Below, piece by piece: positions 34,238 to 35,467 of a stretch of DNA of 35,467 bases (the first letter of the stretch is position 1; each line of letters begins with the position of its first letter). This DNA comes from Nitrincola lacisaponensis (GTDB lineage: Bacteria > Pseudomonadota > Gammaproteobacteria > Pseudomonadales > Balneatricaceae), in the NCBI RefSeq assembly GCF_000691225.1, contig NZ_JMSZ01000037.1, positions 1-35,467 of the forward strand. The letters run 5' to 3'. The notes beneath the pieces are model-generated. The model was not told the origin of the DNA. It saw only the letters and a list, made by a program, of their open reading frames with translations, and ran no database searches. The translations under genes were made by a program, and so were the position numbers.

Positions 34238-34255
34238 CTCCCTGTTAACTGGCCG

Positions 34256-35467
34256 TTAAAAACGCCCCGTCAAACTCAGCTTCAGGGTCCGACCTGGGGC
34301 CGCTACCGGTGAGCGGGTGGTCGGATCCACGTAATAAAGATCAGTCAGGTTGGTACCCACCAACTCCACAGAAAGGTTGTCGTTGATCTTGTAATGGGCA
34401 TAGGCATCCACCAACAGGGTTTCATCCCAACTGAAGGGTGTATTGGCAAAATAGATAAAGCCGTAGCTACCATCCTCAAGCCGTCCGGCATAACGGGTAT
34501 AGTTTTCCAGATCACTGTTTTTATAGGCCTTATGCCAAGTAAAGCGACTGCCCAATTCCAGTTTACGATTCAGAAAGCGGCCACCCAGCGTCCAGTTGAT
34601 CGACAGGTCCGGTGCCGCCTGCGCCAGCAAGTAGCCATTCGGATAGCCGTATTTAAAGCAGGAAGGTATGTAATGCGGGATATTCCACCTGCCATTAGAA
34701 AGAATAGCCGCCGTATGCTCATCGCAAACCTTGTTCTCCAGGCTGTAATTCAATCCCAGACTGGTGAAAAAACCACCAGTGTCATAACGCCCGTCCAGCT
34801 CGATACCGCGTAAAAGCTGACGTTCGATGTTGCGGAAGTTAAAATAATTATCCCGCTCAATCACATCACGGATATCATTGTGGTAGTAGGTCAGTTTCAG
34901 ATCGGCATACTCTGCCTTGGGAAACCAGGGGGTTAAATCCTGGATATAGGCCAGTTCCCAGTTGCGCGCATGCTCGGGCTTCACCCCCCAGGGGTTCAGG
35001 GATGCAGAGAAACCAATGGTGCTTTCAAACATGCTGGGGTAACGCAGCATTTCGGTATAGCGCAGATACATGCGGCTGGTGTCAGTGAGGCGATAGCCAA
35101 TACCAAAATGCGGTACCCAACCATGATCCTTGCGCTTTTGGGCTTCGGCGGTCATACGTTCATTGACAGAGAGAGCTTGGCAACTGACAACATCATCGCC
35201 CTGAATTTCACCATTAAAGCAGGGGTGTGTGGCTCGGCTGTAGTTACCCTCGGCATCTGGGTGCCAGGTACCACCATTATGGTCTTCCCAGACGGATCTT
35301 GGTATACCATCAACAACCCTTGAAACAAGAAAATCATACTGTGCTTGTGTTATTTGGCCATTGGCAAATGCTGCATCTATTGGGGCTAAACGAACTGCAA
35401 CCATTGCGCTGAACTCTTCGTCAGAATAAACATACTCCGTCCGGTAGGTCACGTTGTAATACTGATT
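34256..35467 (-). CDS. TonB-dependent receptor, C-terminal part (truncated by the window edge)
   Basis: The frame is open to the end of the window, with codons for N-Q-Y-Y-N before the V-T-Y-R-T stretch, so this is the C-terminal ~403 residues of a larger outer-membrane receptor; signal peptide, plug and any STN domain lie beyond the window. Alternating beta-strands are visible (TSRMYLRYTEMLRYPSMFE, ADLKLTYYHNDIRDVIERD, TSLGLNYSLENK, VDAYAHYKINDNLSVELVGTNLTDLYYVDP) and it ends LKLSLTGRF with terminal Phe. As the first gene before a hemophilin-like protein and Slam, it is probably the HphR-type heme receptor. Extracellular loops contain paired cysteines (PCFNG ... VVSCQ; KVCDE ... PSCFK). Confidence 0.85.
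   Translation of the reverse strand, partial: NQYYNVTYRTEYVYSDEEFSAMVAVRLAPIDAAFANGQITQAQYDFLVSRVVDGIPRSVWEDHNGGTWHPDAEGNYSRATHPCFNGEIQGDDVVSCQALSVNERMTAEAQKRKDHGWVPHFGIGYRLTDTSRMYLRYTEMLRYPSMFESTIGFSASLNPWGVKPEHARNWELAYIQDLTPWFPKAEYADLKLTYYHNDIRDVIERDNYFNFRNIERQLLRGIELDGRYDTGGFFTSLGLNYSLENKVCDEHTAAILSNGRWNIPHYIPSCFKYGYPNGYLLAQAAPDLSINWTLGGRFLNRKLELGSRFTWHKAYKNSDLENYTRYAGRLEDGSYGFIYFANTPFSWDETLLVDAYAHYKINDNLSVELVGTNLTDLYYVDPTTRSPVAAPGRTLKLSLTGRF

Noticed and set aside
1-35467. CRISPR arrays, tRNA genes and complete insertion sequences
   Set aside because: No regularly spaced repeats, tRNA cloverleaf sequences or transposase genes were recognised by eye anywhere in the window.

Overview
The window is chromosomal DNA of a gammaproteobacterium, most likely a marine or halophilic member of the Oceanospirillales and neighbours. 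The evidence is the gene order tatABC-hisE-hisI-ubiB, dsbA-cytochrome c4-engB-polA and DUF2782-thrB-uvrD, which is known from Pseudomonas and its relatives, together with an ectoine hydrolase. This is an inference from gene content; there is no rRNA gene body in the window to settle it.

Layout. Bases 1-210 hold the promoter and boxA leader of an rRNA operon that reads leftwards out of the window. Bases 211-7228 are leftward housekeeping genes: twin-arginine export (tatABC), two histidine-biosynthesis steps (hisE, hisI), ubiquinone biosynthesis (ubiB), a GGDEF diguanylate cyclase, dsbA and cytochrome c4. engB (rightward) and polA (leftward) converge at about 8.1 kb. The gap between them carries a convincing sigma-E/AlgU-type promoter and an intrinsic terminator, at the position where E. 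coli has Spot 42 and Pseudomonas has ErsA. Rightward from 11.0 kb come DUF2782, thrB, uvrD and a TauE/SafE-type exporter.

From 15.4 kb the window becomes accessory. First come three orphan genes (15.5-17.8 kb), including a protein with a Gly/Ala-rich membrane hairpin followed by a small AT-rich membrane protein, possibly a toxin/immunity-type pair. Next is an iron-uptake signalling locus (17.9-25.6 kb): iron-type substrate-binding lipoprotein, FecI-like sigma factor, FecR-like regulator, STN-domain TonB receptor and a MauG-type di-heme protein. It is interrupted by an AT-rich reverse-strand gene of unknown function. Then come a doeA/eutD-type ectoine hydrolase and a four-gene cluster (27.1-31.2 kb): PhoU-like/APH-like kinase fusion, GAK-type ATP-grasp enzyme, PPP-like metallophosphatase and amphi-Trp protein. 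This cluster looks like a poorly described modification system.

The right end (31.3-35.5 kb) is a second iron or heme locus: a Fur-box-preceded orphan FecI-like sigma factor converging on a leftward TonB receptor - hemophilin-like secreted protein - Slam operon. This matches the plan of hemophilin (HphR-HphA-HsmA) heme-scavenging systems. Small hairpins separate receptor, hemophore and Slam and may set their different expression levels.

The strongest candidates for new biology are the kinase/ATP-grasp/phosphatase/amphi-Trp cluster, the polA-engB small RNA, the hemophilin locus with its orphan sigma factor, and the putative membrane-active protein pair.
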